Source of the DNA: Osmia lignaria lignaria
Lineage: Eukaryota > Arthropoda > Insecta > Hymenoptera > Megachilidae
Reading direction: 5' to 3'
Assembly (NCBI RefSeq): GCF_051020975.1
Contig: NW_027478166.1
Span: forward strand, 7,317,501 to 7,381,500
DNA: 64,000 bases
In this document: positions 35,469 through 49,300 of the stretch, one piece after another
How the letters are laid out: the number at the start of each line of letters is the position of its first letter
Numbering within the stretch: the first letter of the stretch is position 1
Position numbers and translations under genes: made by a program
The notes under the pieces: generated by a model
Seen by the model: the letters and a program-made list of their open reading frames with translations, nothing else
What the model was told of the DNA's origin: nothing
The model's database searches: none

Positions 35469-37078
35469 GATCAGAAGCGTAGTTTTCGAGATATATCGAG
35501 ATATTTAAAAGTTCCGAAGCCGCACCAACATAATAGAGATACAGAAACACCGTGGCCCCTTTCGTTGAGATAACTCTGCACTAGTGCGAGCCGCAAATGC
35601 CACTTCCAGCTTAGCTGTGCAGAAGAAGAACAACAAGAAGAAGAAATATCTCGAAATATGTCCGTCAGGCCCCTTCCCTTGAGATAAATCTGCAAATATC
35701 TCGGAAACGAAGCGAGCTATGGCAAAATGTTAAGAGACCTCTTTTGTAGAGAATTAAGCTTCCTACTTTTTATGTTCTATGATATTTTTTGATCAGATGC
35801 GTAGTTCTCGAGATATATCAAGATATCTAAAAGTTCCGAAGCCGCACCAACATAATAGAGATACAGAAACACCGTGGCCCCTTTCTTTGAGATAACTCTG
35901 CACTATTGCGCGCTGTAAATGCCACTTCCAGCTTAGCTGTGCAGAAGAAGAACAACAAGAAGAAGAAATATCTCGAAATATGTCCGTCAGGCCCCTTCCC
36001 TTGAGATAAATCTGCAAATATCTCGGAAACGAAGCGAGCTATGGCAAAATGTTAAGAGACCTTTTTTGTAGAGAATTAAGTTTCCTACTTTTCATGTTCT
36101 ATGATATTTTTTGATCAGATGCGTAGTTCTCGAGATATATCAAGATATTTAAAAGTTCCGAAGCCGCACCAACATAATAGAGATACAGAAACACCGTGGC
36201 CCCTTTCTTTGAGATAACTCTGCACTATTGCGAGCTGCAAATGCCACTTCCAGCTTAGCTGTGCAGAAGAAGAACAACAAGAAGAAGAAATATCTCGAAA
36301 TATGTCCGTCAGGCCCCTTCCCTTGAGATAAATCTGCAAATATCTCGGAAACGAAGAGAGCTATGGCAAAATGTTAAGAGACCTTTTTTGTAGAGAATTA
36401 TGTTTCCTACAATTTATGTTCTATGATATTTTTTGATCAGAAACGTAGTTTTCGAGATATATCGAGAGATTTAAAAGTTCCGAAGCCGCACCAACATAAT
36501 AGAGATACAGAAACACCGTGGCCCCTTTCTTTGAGATAACTCTGCACTAGTGCGAGCCGCAAATGCCACTTCCAGCTTAGCTGTGCAGAAGAAGAACAAC
36601 AAGAAGAAGAAATATCTCGAAATATGTCCGTCAGGCCCCTTCCCTTGAGATATATCTGCAAATATCTCGGAAACGAAGCGAGCTATGACAAAATGCTAAG
36701 AGACCTTTTTTGTAGAGAATTATGTTTCCTACAATTTACGTTCTATGATATTTTTTGATCAGAAGCGTAGTTTTCGAGATATATCGAGATATTTAAAAGT
36801 TCCGAAGCCGCCCCAACATAATAGAGATACAGAAACACCGTGGCCCCTTTCTTTGAGATAACTCTGCACTAGTGCGAGCCGCAAATGCCACTTCCAGCTT
36901 AGCTGTGCAGAAGAAGAACAACAAGAAGAAGAAATATCTCGAAATATGTCCGTCAGGCCCCTTCCCTTGAGATAAATCTGCAAATATCTCGGAAACGAAG
37001 AGAGCTATGGCAAAATGTTAAGAGACCTTTTTTGTAGAGAATTAAGTTTCCTACTTTTTATGTTCTATGATATTTTTT

Positions 37079-38041
37079 GATCAGATGCGTGGTTCTCGAG
37101 ATATATCAAGATATATAAAAGTTCCGAAGCCGCACCAACATAATAGACATACAGAAACACCGTGGCCCCTTTCTTTCAGATAACTATGCACTATTGCGAG
37201 CTGCAAATGCCAGTTCCAGCTTTGCTGTGCAGAAGAACAACAAGAAGAAGAAATATCTCGAAATATGTCCGTCAGGCCCCTTCCCTTGAGATAAATCTGC
37301 AAATATCTCGGAAACGAAGAGAGCTATGGCAAAATGTTAAGAAACCTTTTTTGTAGAGAATTAAGTTTCCTAATATTTATGTTCTATGATATTTTTTGAT
37401 CAGAAGCGTAGTTTTCGAGATATATCGAGATATTTAAAAGTTCCGAAGCCGCACCAACATAATAGAGATACAGAAACACCGTGGCCCCTTTCGCTGAGAT
37501 AACTCTGCACTAGTGCGAGCCGCAAATGCCACTTCCAGCTTAGCTGTGCAGAAGAAGAACAACAAGAAGAAGAAATATCTCGAAATATGTCCGTCAGGCC
37601 CCTTCCCTTGAGATAAATCTGCAAATATCTCGGAAACGAAGAGAGCTATGGCAAAATGTTAAGAGACCTTTTTTGTAGAGAATTAAGTTTCCTACAATTT
37701 ATGTTCTATGATATTTTTTGATCTGATGCGTAGTTCTCGAGATATATCAAGATATTTAAAAGTTCCGAAGCCGCACCAACATAATAGAGATACAGAAACA
37801 CCGTGGCCCCTTTCTTTGAGATAACTCTGCACTATTGCGAGCTGTAAATGCCACTTCCAGCTTAGCTGTGCAGAAGAAGAACAACAAGAAGAAGACATAT
37901 CTCGAAATATGTCCGTCAGGCCCCTTCCCTTGAGATATATCTGCAAATATCTCGGAAACGAAGCGAGCTATGGCAAAATGTTAAGATACCTTTTTTGTAG
38001 AGAATTATGTTTCCTACAATTTATGTTCTATGATATTTTTT
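37079..38041. repeat. Three monomers, second copy of the 33.9-34.8 kb set
   Basis: They repeat the ccagttccagctttgc, tttcgctgag and ttgatctgatg/gaagacatatc monomers at 33865-34827. The tails diverge: cacttta there against caattta here. Confidence 0.9.
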
Positions 38042-39648
38042 GATCAGAAGCGTAGTTTTCGAGATATATCGAGATATTTAAAAGTTCCAAAGCCGCACCA
38101 ACATAATAGAGATACAGAAACACCGTGGCCCCTTTCTTTGAGATAACTCTGCACTATTGCGAGCTGCAAATGCCACTTCCAGCTTAGCTGTGCAGAGGAA
38201 GAACAACAAGAAGAAGAAATATCTCGAAATATGTCCGTCAGGCCAGTTCCTTTGAGCTGAATCTGCAAATATCTCGGAAACGAAGCGAGCTATGGCAAAA
38301 TGTTGAGAGACGTTTTTTGTAGAGAATTATGTTTCCTACAATTTATGTTCTATGATATTTTTTGATCAGAAGCGTAGTTTTCGAGATATATCGAGATATT
38401 TAAAAGTTCCGAAGCCGCACCAACATAATAGGGATACAGAAACACCGTGGCCCCTTTCTTTGAGATAAATCTGCAGTATTGCGAGCTGTAAATGCCACTT
38501 CCAGCTTAGCTGTGCAGAAGAAGAACAACAAGAAGAAGAAATATCTCGAAATATGTCCGTCAGGCCCCTTCCCTTGAGATAAATCTGCAAATATCTCGGA
38601 AACGAAGCGAGCTATGGCAAAATGTTAAGAGACCTCTTTTGTAGAGAATTAAGCTTCCTACTTTTTATGTTCTATGATATTTTTTGATCAGATGCGTAGT
38701 TCTCGAGATATATCAAGATATTTAAAAGTTCCGAAGCCGCACCAACATAATAGAGATACAGAAACACCGTGGCCCCTTTCTTTGAGATAACTCTGCACTA
38801 TTGCGAGCTGCAAATGCCACTTCCAGCTTAGCTGTGCAGAAGAGCAACAAGAAGAAGAAATATCTCGAAATATGTCCGTCAGGCCCCTTCCCTTGAGATA
38901 AATCTGCAAATATCTCGGAAACGAAGAGAGCTATGGCAAAATGTTAAGAGACCTTTTTTGTAGAGAATTAAGTTTCCTACAACTTATGTTCTATGATATT
39001 TTTTGATCAGAAGCGTAGTTTTCGAGATATATCGAGATATTTAAAAGTTCCGAAGCCGCACCAACATAATAGAGATACAGAAACACCGTGGCCCCTTTCG
39101 TTGAGATAACTCTGCACTAGTGCGAGCCGCAAATGCCACTTCCAGCTTAGCTGTGCAGAAGAAGAACAACAAGAAGAAGAAATATCTCGAAATATGTCCG
39201 TCAGGCCCCTTCCCTTGAGATAAATCTGCAAATATCTCGGAAACGAAGCGAGCTATGGCAAAATGTTAAGAGACCTCTTTTGTAGAGAATTAAGCTTCCT
39301 ACTTTTTATGTTCTATGATATTTTTTGATCAGATGCGTAGTTCTCGAGATATATCAAGATATTTAAAAGTTCCGAAGCCGCACCAACATAATAGAGATAC
39401 AGAAACACCGTGGCCCCTTTCTTTGAGATAAGTCTGCACTATTGCGAGCTGCAAATGCCACTTCCAGCTTAGCTGTGCAGAAGAAGAACAACAAGAAGAA
39501 GAAATATCTCGAAATATGTCCGTCAGGCCCCTTCCCTTGAGATAAATCTGCAAATATCTCGGAAACGAAGAGAGCTATGGCAAAATGTTAAGAGACCTTT
39601 TTTGTAGAGAATTAAGTTTCCTACTTTTTATGTTCTATGATATTTTTT
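38042..39648. repeat. Five monomers including the ccagttcc / gggatac pair
   Basis: The monomer at 38042 has gtcaggccagttcctttgag; the next has aatagggatac and gataaatctgcagtattg. This pair recurs at 46399-47042 (8357 bp later), and its first tail with the gggatac left block recurs at about 57860-58045. The copy at 38686 is a 319-bp gaagagcaacaag monomer. Confidence 0.87.
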
Positions 39649-42218
39649 GATTAGATGCGTAGTTCTCGAGATATATCAAGATATTTAAAAGTTCCGAAGC
39701 CGCACCAACATAATAGAGATACAGAAACACCGTGGCCCCTTTCTTTCAGATAACTATGCACTATTGCGAGCTGCAAATGCCACTTCCAGCTTAGCTGTGC
39801 AGAAGAGCAACAAGAAGAAGAAATATCTCGAAATATGTCCGTCAGGCCCCTTCCCTTGAGATAAATCTGCAAATATCTCGGAAACGAAGAGAGCTATGGC
39901 AAAATGTTAAGAGACCTTTTTTGTAGAGAATTAAGTTTCCTACAATTTATGTTCTATGATATTTTTTGATCAGAAGCGTAGTTTTCGAGATATATCGAGA
40001 TATTTAAAAGTTCCGAAGCCGCACCAACATAATAGAGATACAGAAACACCGTGGCCCCTTTCGTTGAGATAACTCTGCACTAGTGCGAGCCGCAAATGCC
40101 ACTTCCAGCTTAGCTGTGCAGAAGAAGAACAACAAGAAGAAGAAATATCTCGAAATATGTCCGTCAGGCCCCTTCCCTTGAGATAAATCTGCAAATATCT
40201 CGGAAACGAAGCGAGCTATGGCAAAATGTTAAGAGACCTCTTTTGTAGAGAATTAAGCTTCCTACTTTTTATGTTCTATGATATTTTTTGATCAGATGCG
40301 TAGTTCTCGAGATATATCAAGATATCTAAAAGTTCCGAAGCCGCACCAACATAATAGAGATACAGAAACACCGTGGCCCCTTTCTTTGAGATAACTCTGC
40401 ACTATTGCGCGCTGTAAATGCCACTTCCAGCTTAGCTGTGCAGAAGAAGAACAACAAGAAGAAGAAATATCTCGAAATATGTCCGTCAGGCCCCTTCCCT
40501 TGAGATAAATCTGCAAATATCTCGGAAACGAAGCGAGCTATGGCAAAATGTTAAGAGACCTTTTTTGTAGAGAATTAAGTTTCCTACTTTTTATGTTCTA
40601 TGATATTTTTTGATCAGATGCGTAGTTCTCGAGATATATCAAGATATTTAAAAGTTCCGAAGCCGCACCAACATAATAGAGATACAGAAACACCGTGGCC
40701 CCTTTCTTTGAGATAACTCTGCACTATTGCGAGCTGCAAATGCCACTTCCAGCTTAGCTGTGCAGAAGAAGAACAACAAGAAGAAGAAATATCTCGAAAT
40801 ATGTCCGTCAGGCCCCTTCCCTTGAGATAAATCTGCAAATATCTCGGAAACGAAGAGAGCTATGGCAAAATGTTAAGAGACCTTTTTTGTAGAGAATTAT
40901 GTTTCCTACAATTTATGTTCTATGATATTTTTTGATCAGAAGCGTAGTTTTCGAGATATATCGAGAGATTTAAAAGTTCCGAAGCCGCACCAACATAATA
41001 GAGATACAGAAACACCGTGGCCCCTTTCTTTGAGATAACTCTGCACTAGTGCGAGCCGCAAATGCCACTTCCAGCTTAGCTGTGCAGAAGAAGAACAACA
41101 AGAAGAAGAAATATCTCGAAATATGTCCGTCAGGCCCCTTCCCTTGAGATATATCTGCAAATATCTCGGAAACGAAGCGAGCTATGACAAAATGCTAAGA
41201 GACCTTTTTTGTAGAGAATTATGTTTCCTACAATTTATGTTCTATGATATTTTTTGATCAGAAGCGTAGTTTTCGAGATATATCGAGATATTTAAAAGTT
41301 CCGAAGCCGCCCCAACATAATAGAGATACAGAAACACCGTGGCCCCTTTCTTTGAGATAACTCTGCACTAGTGCGAGCCGCAAATGCCACTTCCAGCTTA
41401 GCTGTGCAGAAGAAGAACAACAAGAAGAAGAAATATCTCGAAATATGTCCGTCAGGCCCCTTCCCTTGAGATAAATCTGCAAATATCTCGGAAACGAAGA
41501 GAGCTATGGCAAAATGTTAAGAGACCTTTTTTGTAGAGAATTAAGTTTCCTACTTTTTATGTTCTATGATATTTTTTGATCAGATGCGTAGTTCTCGAGA
41601 TATATCAAGATATCTAAAAGTTCCGAAGCCGCACCAACATAATAGACATACAGAAACACCGTGGCCCCTTTCTTTCAGATAACTATGCACTATTGCGAGC
41701 TGCAAATGCCAGTTCCAGCTTTGCTGTGCAGAAGAACAACAAGAAGAAGAAATATCTCGAAATATGTCCGTCAGGCCCCTTCCCTTGAGATAAATCTGCA
41801 AATATCTCGGAAACGAAGAGAGCTATGGCAAAATGTTAAGAAACCTTTTTTGTAGAGAATTAAGTTTCCTAATATTTATGTTCTATGATATTTTTTGATC
41901 AGAAGCGTAGTTTTCGAGATATATCGAGATATTTAAAAGTTCCGAAGCCGCACCAACATAATAGAGATACAGAAACACCGTGGCCCCTTTCGCTGAGATA
42001 ACTCTGCACTAGTGCGAGCCGCAAATGCCACTTCCAGCTTAGCTGTGCAGAAGAAGAACAACAAGAAGAAGAAATATCTCGAAATATGTCCGTCAGGCCC
42101 CTTCCCTTGAGGTAAATCTGCAAATATCTAGGAAACGAAGAGAGCTATGGCAAAATGTTAAGAGACCTTTTTTGTAGAGAATTAAGTTTCCTACAATTTA
42201 TGTTCTATGATATTTTTT
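39649..42218. repeat. Eight monomers repeating 35150-37719 at a 4499-bp spacing
   Basis: Eight monomers match one to one with those 14 monomers upstream: the gattagatg/gaagagcaac copy, a tttcgttgag copy, a gcgcgctgtaaatg copy, a majority copy, the tcgagagattt copy, the gccgccccaac copy, the ccagttcc copy and the tttcgctgag copy. Copy-specific changes include atatctaaaag at 41610 and atctaggaaacg at 42126. Confidence 0.9.
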
Positions 42219-43184
42219 GATCAGATGCGTAGTTCTCGAGATATATCAAGATATCTAAAAGTTCCGAAGCCGCACCAACATAATAGAGATACAGAAACAC
42301 CGTGGCCCCTTTCTTTGAGATAACTCTGCACTATTGCGAGCTGCAAATGCCACTTCCAGCTTAGCTGTGCAGAAGAAGAACAACAAGAAGAAGAAATATC
42401 TCGAAATATGTCCGTCAGGCCCCTTCCCTTGAGATAAATCTGCAAATATCTCGGAAACGAAGAGAGCTATGGCAAAATGTTAAGAGACCTCTTTTGTAGA
42501 GAATTAAGCTTCCTACTTTTTATGTTCTATGATATTTTTTGATCAGATGCGTAGTTCTCGAGATATATCAAGATATCTAAAAGTTCCGAAGCCGCACCAA
42601 CATAATAGAGATACAGAAACACCGTGGCCCCTTTCTTTGAGATAACTCTGCACTATTGCGCGCTGTAAATGCCACTTCCAGCTTAGCTGTGCAGAAGAAG
42701 AACAACAAGAAGAAGAAATATCTCGAAATATGTCCGTCAGGCCCCTTCCCTTGAGATAAATCTGCAAATATCTCGGAAACGAAGCGAGCTATGGCAAAAT
42801 GTTAAGAGACCTTTTTTGTAGAGAATTAAGTTTCCTACTTTTTATGTTCTATGATATTTTTTGATCAGATGCGTAGTTCTCGAGATATATCAAGATATTT
42901 AAAAGTTCCGAAGCCGCACCAACATAATAGAGATACAGAAACACCGTGGCCCCTTTCTTTGAGATAACTCTGCACTATTGCGAGCTGCAAATGCCACTTC
43001 CAGCTTAGCTGTGCAGAAGAAGAACAACAAGAAGAAGAAATATCTCGAAATATGTCCGTCAGGCCCCTTCCCTTGAGATAAATCTGCAAATATCTCGGAA
43101 CCGAAGAGAGCTATGGCAAAATATTAAGAGACCTTTTTTGTAGAGAATTATGTTTCCTACAATTTATGTTCTATGATATTTTTT
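42219..43184. repeat. Three monomers between the 14- and 5-monomer duplications
   Basis: The second has the gcgcgctgtaaatg middle block. The third ends with ggaaccgaagagag and aaaatattaag, a tail variant (ggaaccg) that reappears in the hybrid monomers at 44148 and 44470 and at about 54034 and 57251. Confidence 0.85.
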
Positions 43185-44791
43185 GATCAGAAGCGTAGTT
43201 TTCGAGATATATCGAGATATTTAAAAGTTCCGAAGCCGCACCAACATAATAGAGATACAGAAACACCGTGGCCCCTTTCTTTGAGATAACTCTGCACTAG
43301 TGCGAGCCGCAAATGCCACTTCCAGCTTAGCTGTGCAGAAGAAGAACAACAAGAAGAAGAAATATCTCGAAATATGTCCGTCAGGCCCCTTCCCTTGAGA
43401 TAAATCTGCAAATATCTCGGAAACGAAGCGAGCTATGGCAAAATGTTAAGAGACCTATTTTGTAGAGAATTAAGTTTCCTACTTTTTATGTTCTATGATA
43501 TTTTTTGATCAGATGCGTAGTTCTCGAGATATATCAAGATATTTAAAAGTTCCGAAGCCGCACCAACATAATAGAGATACAGAAACACCGTGGCCCCTTT
43601 CTTTGAGATAACTCTGCACTATTGCGAGCTGCAAATGCCACTTCCAGCTTAGCTGTGCGGAACAAGAACAACAAGAAGAAGAAATATCTCGAAATATGTC
43701 CGTCAGGCCCCTTCCCTTGAGATAAATCTGCAAATATCTCGGAAACGAAGAGAGCTATGGCAAAATGCTAAGAGACCTTTTTTGTAGAGAATTAAGTTTC
43801 CTACTTTTTATGTTCTATGATATTTTTTGATTAGATGCGTAGTTCTCGAGATATATCAAGATATTTAAAAGTTCCGAAGCCGCACCAACATAATAGAGAT
43901 ACAGAAACACCGTGGCCCCTTTCTTTCAGATAACTATGCACTATTGCGAGCTGCAAATGCCACTTCCAGCTTAGCTGTGCAGAAGAGCAACAAGAAGAAG
44001 AAATATCTCGAAATATGTCCGTCAGGCCCCTTCCCTTGAGATAAATCTGCAAATATCTCGGAAACGAAGAGAGCTATGGCAAAATGTTAAGAGACCTTTT
44101 TTGTAGAGAATTAAGTTTGCTACAATTTATGTTCTATGATATTTTTTGATCAGAAGCGTAGTTTTCGAGATATATCGAGATATTTAAAAGTTCCGAAGCC
44201 GCACCAACATAATAGAGATACAGAAACACCGTGGCCCCTTTCGTTGAGATAACTCTGCACTATTGCGAGCTGCAAATGCCACTTCCAGCTTAGCTGTGCA
44301 GAAGAAGAACAACAAGAAGAAGAAATATCTCGAAATATGTCCGTCAGGCCCCTTCCCTTGAGATAAATCTGCAAATATCTCGGAACCGAAGAGAGCTATG
44401 GCAAAATGTTAAGAGACCTTTTTTGTAGAGAATTATGTTTCCTACAATTTATGTTCTATGATATTTTTTGATCAGAAGCGTAGTTTTCGAGATATATCGA
44501 GATATTTAAAAGTTCCGAAGCCGCACCAACATAATAGAGATACAGAAACACCGTGGCCCCTTTCGTTGAGATAACTCTGCACTATTGCGAGCTGCAAATG
44601 CCACTTCCAGCTTAGCTGTGCAGAAGAAGAACAACAAGAAGAAGAAATATCTCGAAATATGTCCGTCAGGCCCCTTCCCTTGAGATAAATCTGCAAATAT
44701 CTCGGAACCGAAGAGAGCTATGGCAAAATGTTAAGAGACCTTTTTTGTAGAGAATTATGTTTCCTACAATTTATGTTCTATGATATTTTTT
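43185..44791. repeat. 5-monomer unit, copy 1 (1607 bp), ending in two hybrid monomers
   Basis: The order is an actagtgcgagcc copy, a gcggaacaagaac copy, a 319-bp gaagagcaac copy with tttcagataactatg, then two near-identical copies joining a tttcgttgag left half to a cactattgcg right half with a ggaaccg tail. The first three and the left part of the fourth recur at a 1607-bp spacing. Confidence 0.9.
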
Positions 44792-46398
44792 GATCAGAAG
44801 CGTAGTTTTCGAGATATATCGAGATATTTAAAAGTTCCGAAGCCGCACCAACATAATAGAGATACAGAAACACCGTGGCCCCTTTCTTTGAGATAACTCT
44901 GCACTAGTGCGAGCCGCAAATGCCACTTCCAGCTTAGCTGTGCAGAAGAAGAACAACAAGAAGAAGAAATATCTCGAAATATGTCCGTCAGGCCCCTTCC
45001 CTTGAGATAAATCTGCAAATATCTCGGAAACGAAGCGAGCTATGGCAAAATGTTAAGAGACCTATTTTGTAGAGAATTAAGTTTCCTACTTTTTATGTTC
45101 TATGATATTTTTTGATCAGATGCGTAGTTCTCGAGATATATCAAGATATTTAAAAGTTCCGAAGCCGCACCAACATAATAGAGATACAGAAACACCGTGG
45201 CCCCTTTCTTTGAGATAACTCTGCACTATTGCGAGCTGCAAATGCCACTTCCAGCTTAGCTGTGCGGAACAAGAACAACAAGAAGAAGAAATATCTCGAA
45301 ATATGTCCGTCAGGCCCCTTCCCTTGAGATAAATCTGCAAATATCTCGGAAACGAAGAGAGCTATGGCAAAATGCTAAGAGACCTTTTTTGTAGAGAATT
45401 AAGTTTCCTACTTTTTATGTTCTATGATATTTTTTGATTAGATGCGTAGTTCTCGAGATATATCAAGATATTTAAAAGTTCCGAAGCCGCACCAACATAA
45501 TAGAGATACAGAAACACCGTGGCCCCTTTCTTTCAGATAACTATGCACTATTGCGAGCTGCAAATGCCACTTCCAGCTTAGCTGTGCAGAAGAGCAACAA
45601 GAAGAAGAAATATCTCGAAATATGTCCGTCAGGCCCCTTCCCTTGAGATAAATCTGCAAATATCTCGGAAACGAAGAGAGCTATGGCAAAATGTTAAGAG
45701 ACCTTTTTTGTAGAGAATTAAGTTTGCTACAATTTATGTTCTATGATATTTTTTGATCAGAAGCGTAGTTTTCGAGATATATCGAGATATTTAAAAGTTC
45801 CGAAGCCGCACCAACATAATAGAGATACAGAAACACCGTGGCCCCTTTCGTTGAGATAACTCTGCACTAGTGCGAGCCGCAAATGCCACTTCCAGCTTAG
45901 CTGTGCAGAAGAAGAACAACAAGAAGAAGAAATATCTCGAAATATGTCCGTCAGGCCCCTTCCCTTGAGATAAATCTGCAAATATCTCGGAAACGAAGCG
46001 AGCTATGGCAAAATGTTAAGAGACCTCTTTTGTAGAGAATTAAGCTTCCTACTTTTTATGTTCTATGATATTTTTTGATCAGATGCGTAGTTCTCGAGAT
46101 ATATCAAGATATCTAAAAGTTCCGAAGCCGCACCAACATAATAGAGATACAGAAACACCGTGGCCCCTTTCTTTGAGATAACTCTGCACTATTGCGCGCT
46201 GTAAATGCCACTTCCAGCTTAGCTGTGCAGAAGAAGAACAACAAGAAGAAGAAATATCTCGAAATATGTCCGTCAGGCCCCTTCCCTTGAGATAAATCTG
46301 CAAATATCTCGGAAACGAAGCGAGCTATGGCAAAATGTTAAGAGACCTTTTTTGTAGAGAATTAAGTTTCCTACTTTTTATGTTCTATGATATTTTTT
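44792..46398. repeat. 5-monomer unit, copy 2 (1607 bp)
   Basis: The actagtgcg, gcggaacaag, gaagagcaac and tttcgttgag monomers recur in order, sharing private changes such as gtttgctac (45723, matching 44117) and aaaatgctaag. The fourth monomer here is of the intact tttcgttgag plus actagtgcg form, unlike its hybrid partner. Confidence 0.9.
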
Positions 46399-49300
46399 GA
46401 TCAGATGCGTAGTTCTCGAGATATATCAAGATATTTAAAAGTTCCGAAGCCGCACCAACATAATAGAGATACAGAAACACCGTGGCCCCTTTCTTTGAGA
46501 TAACTCTGCACTATTGCGAGCTGCAAATGCCACTTCCAGCTTAGCTGTGCAGAGGAAGAACAACAAGAAGAAGAAATATCTCGAAATATGTCCGTCAGGC
46601 TAGTTCCTTTGAGCTGAATCTGCAAATATCTCGGAAACGAAGCGAGCTATGGCAAAATGTTAAGAGACGTTTTTTGTAGAGAATTATGTTTTCTACAATT
46701 TATGTTCTATGATATTTTGTGATCAGAAGCGTAGTTTTCGAGATATATCGAGATATTTAAAAGTTCCGAAGCCGCACCAACATAATAGGGATACAGAAAC
46801 ACCGTGGCCCCTTTCTTTGAGATAAATCTGCAGTATTGCGAGCTGTAAATGCCACTTCCAGCTTAGCTGTGCAGAAGAAGAACAACAAGAAGAAGAAATA
46901 TCTCGAAATATGTCCGTCAGGCCCCTTCCCTTGAGATAAATCTGCAAATATCTCGGAAACGAAGCGAGCTATGGCAAAATGTTAAGAGACCTCTTTTGTA
47001 GAGAATTAAGCTTCCTACTTTTTATGTTCTATGATATTTTTTGATCAGATGCGTAGTTCTCGAGATATATCAAGATATTTAAAAGTTCCGAAGCCGCACC
47101 AACATAATAGAGATACAGAAACACCGTGGCCCCTTTCTTTGAGATAACTCTGCACTAGTGCGAGCCGCAAATGCCACTTCCAGCTTAGCTGTGCAGAAGA
47201 AGAACAAGAAGAAGAAGAAATATCTCGAAATATGTCCGTCAGGCCCCTTCCCTTGAGATAAATCTGCAAATATCTCGGAAACGAAGGGAGCTATGGCAAA
47301 ATGTTAAGAGACCTCTTTTGTAGAGAATTAAGCTTCCTACTTTTTATGTTCTATGATATTTTTTGATCAGATGCGTAGTTCTCGAGATATATCAAGATAT
47401 TTAAAAGTTCCGAAGCCGCACCAACATAATAGAGATACAGAAACACCGTGGCCCCTTTCTTTGAGATAACTCTGCACTATTGCGCGCTGTAAATGCCACT
47501 TCCAGCTTAGCTGTGCAGAAGAAGAACAACAAGAAGAAGAAATATCTCGAAATATGTCCGTCAGGCCCCTTCCCTTGAGATATATCTGCAAATATCTCGG
47601 AAACGAAGCGAGCTATGACAAAATGTTAAGAGACCTTTTTTGTAGAGAATTATGTTTCCTACAATTTATGTTCTATGATATTTTTTGATCAGAAGCGTAG
47701 TTTTCGAGATATATCGAGATATTTAAAAGTTCCGAAGCCGCACCAACATAATAGAGATACAGAAACACCGTGGCCCCTTTCTTTGAGATAACTCTGCACT
47801 AGTGCGAGCCGCAAATGCCACTTCCAGCTTAGCTGTGCAGAAGAAGAACAACAAGAAGAAGAAATATCTCGAAATATGTCCGTCAGGCCCCTTCCCTTGA
47901 GATAAATCTGCAAATATCTCGGAAACGAAGCGAGCTATGGCAAAATGTTAAGAGACCTATTTTGTAGAGAATTAAGTTTCCTACTTTTTATGTTCTATGA
48001 TATTTTTTGATCAGATGCGTAGTTCTCGAGATATATCAAGATATTTAAAAGTTCCGAAGCCGCACCAACATAATAGAGATACAGAAACACCGTGGCCCCT
48101 TTCTTTGAGATAACTCTGCACTATTGCGAGCTGCAAATGCCACTTCCAGCTTAGCTGTGCAGAAGAAGAACAACAAGAAGAAGAAATATCTCGAAATATG
48201 TCCGTCAGGCCCCTTCCCTTGAGATAAATCTGCAAATATCTCGGAAACGAAGAGAGCTATGGCAAAATGTTAAGAGACCTTTTTTGTAGAGAATTAAGTT
48301 TCCTACTTTTTATGTTCTATGATATTTTTTGATTAGATGCGTAGTTCTCGAGATATATCAAGATATTTAAAAGTTCCGAAGCCGCACCAACATAATAGAG
48401 ATACAGAAACACCGTGGCCCCTTTCTTTCAGATAACTATGCACTATTGCGAGCTGCAAATGCCACTTCCAGCTTAGCTGTGCAGAAGAGCAACAAGAAGA
48501 AGAAATATCTCGAAATATGTCCGTCAGGCCCCTTCCCTTGAGATAAATCTGCAAATATCTCGGAAACGAAGAGAGCTATGGCAAAATGTTAAGAGACCTT
48601 TTTTGTAGAGAATTAAGTTTCCTACAATTTATGTTCTATGATATTTTTTGATCAGAAGCGTAGTTTTCGAGATATATCGAGATATTTAAAAGTTCCGAAG
48701 CCGCACCAACATAATAGAGATACAGAAACACCGTGGCCCCTTTCGTTGAGATAACTCTGCACTAGTGCGAGCCGCAAATGCCACTTCCAGCTTAGCTGTG
48801 CAGAAGAAGAACAACAAGAAGAAGAAATATCTCGAAATATGTCCGTCAGGCCCCTTCCCTTGAGATAAATCTGCAAATATCTCGGAAACGAAGCGAGCTA
48901 TGGCAAAATGTTAAGAGACCTCTTTTGTAGAGAATTAAGCTTCCTACTTTTTATGTTCTATGATATTTTTTGATCAGATGCGTAGTTCTCGAGATATATC
49001 AAGATATCTAAAAGTTCCGAAGGCGCACCAACATAATAGAGATACAGAAACACCGTGGCCCCTTTCTTTGAGATAACTCTGCACTATTGCGCGCTGTAAA
49101 TGCCACTTCCAGCTTAGCTGTGCAGAAGAAGAACAACAAGAAGAAGAAATATCTCGAAATATGTCCGTCAGGCCCCTTCCCTTGAGATAAATCTGCAAAT
49201 ATCTCGGAAACGAAGCGAGCTATGGCAAAATATTAAGAGACCTTTTTTGTAGAGAATTAAGTTTCCTACTTTTTATGTTCTATGATATTTTTTGATCAGA

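Larger units (their letters stand above)
33865..37078. repeat. 10-monomer segment (3214 bp), start of the 319-bp monomer zone
   Basis: The first monomer is the first 319-bp copy (gcagaagaacaacaag) and carries gcgtggttctc, atagacatac, tttcagataactatg, ccagttccagctttgc and taagaaacc. The monomers at 33221-34827 recur 3214 bp later at 36435-38041. A second 319-bp type, gcagaagagcaacaag, appears at 35150. The HindIII-creating linker gaattaagcttcc first appears at 35751. Confidence 0.88.
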
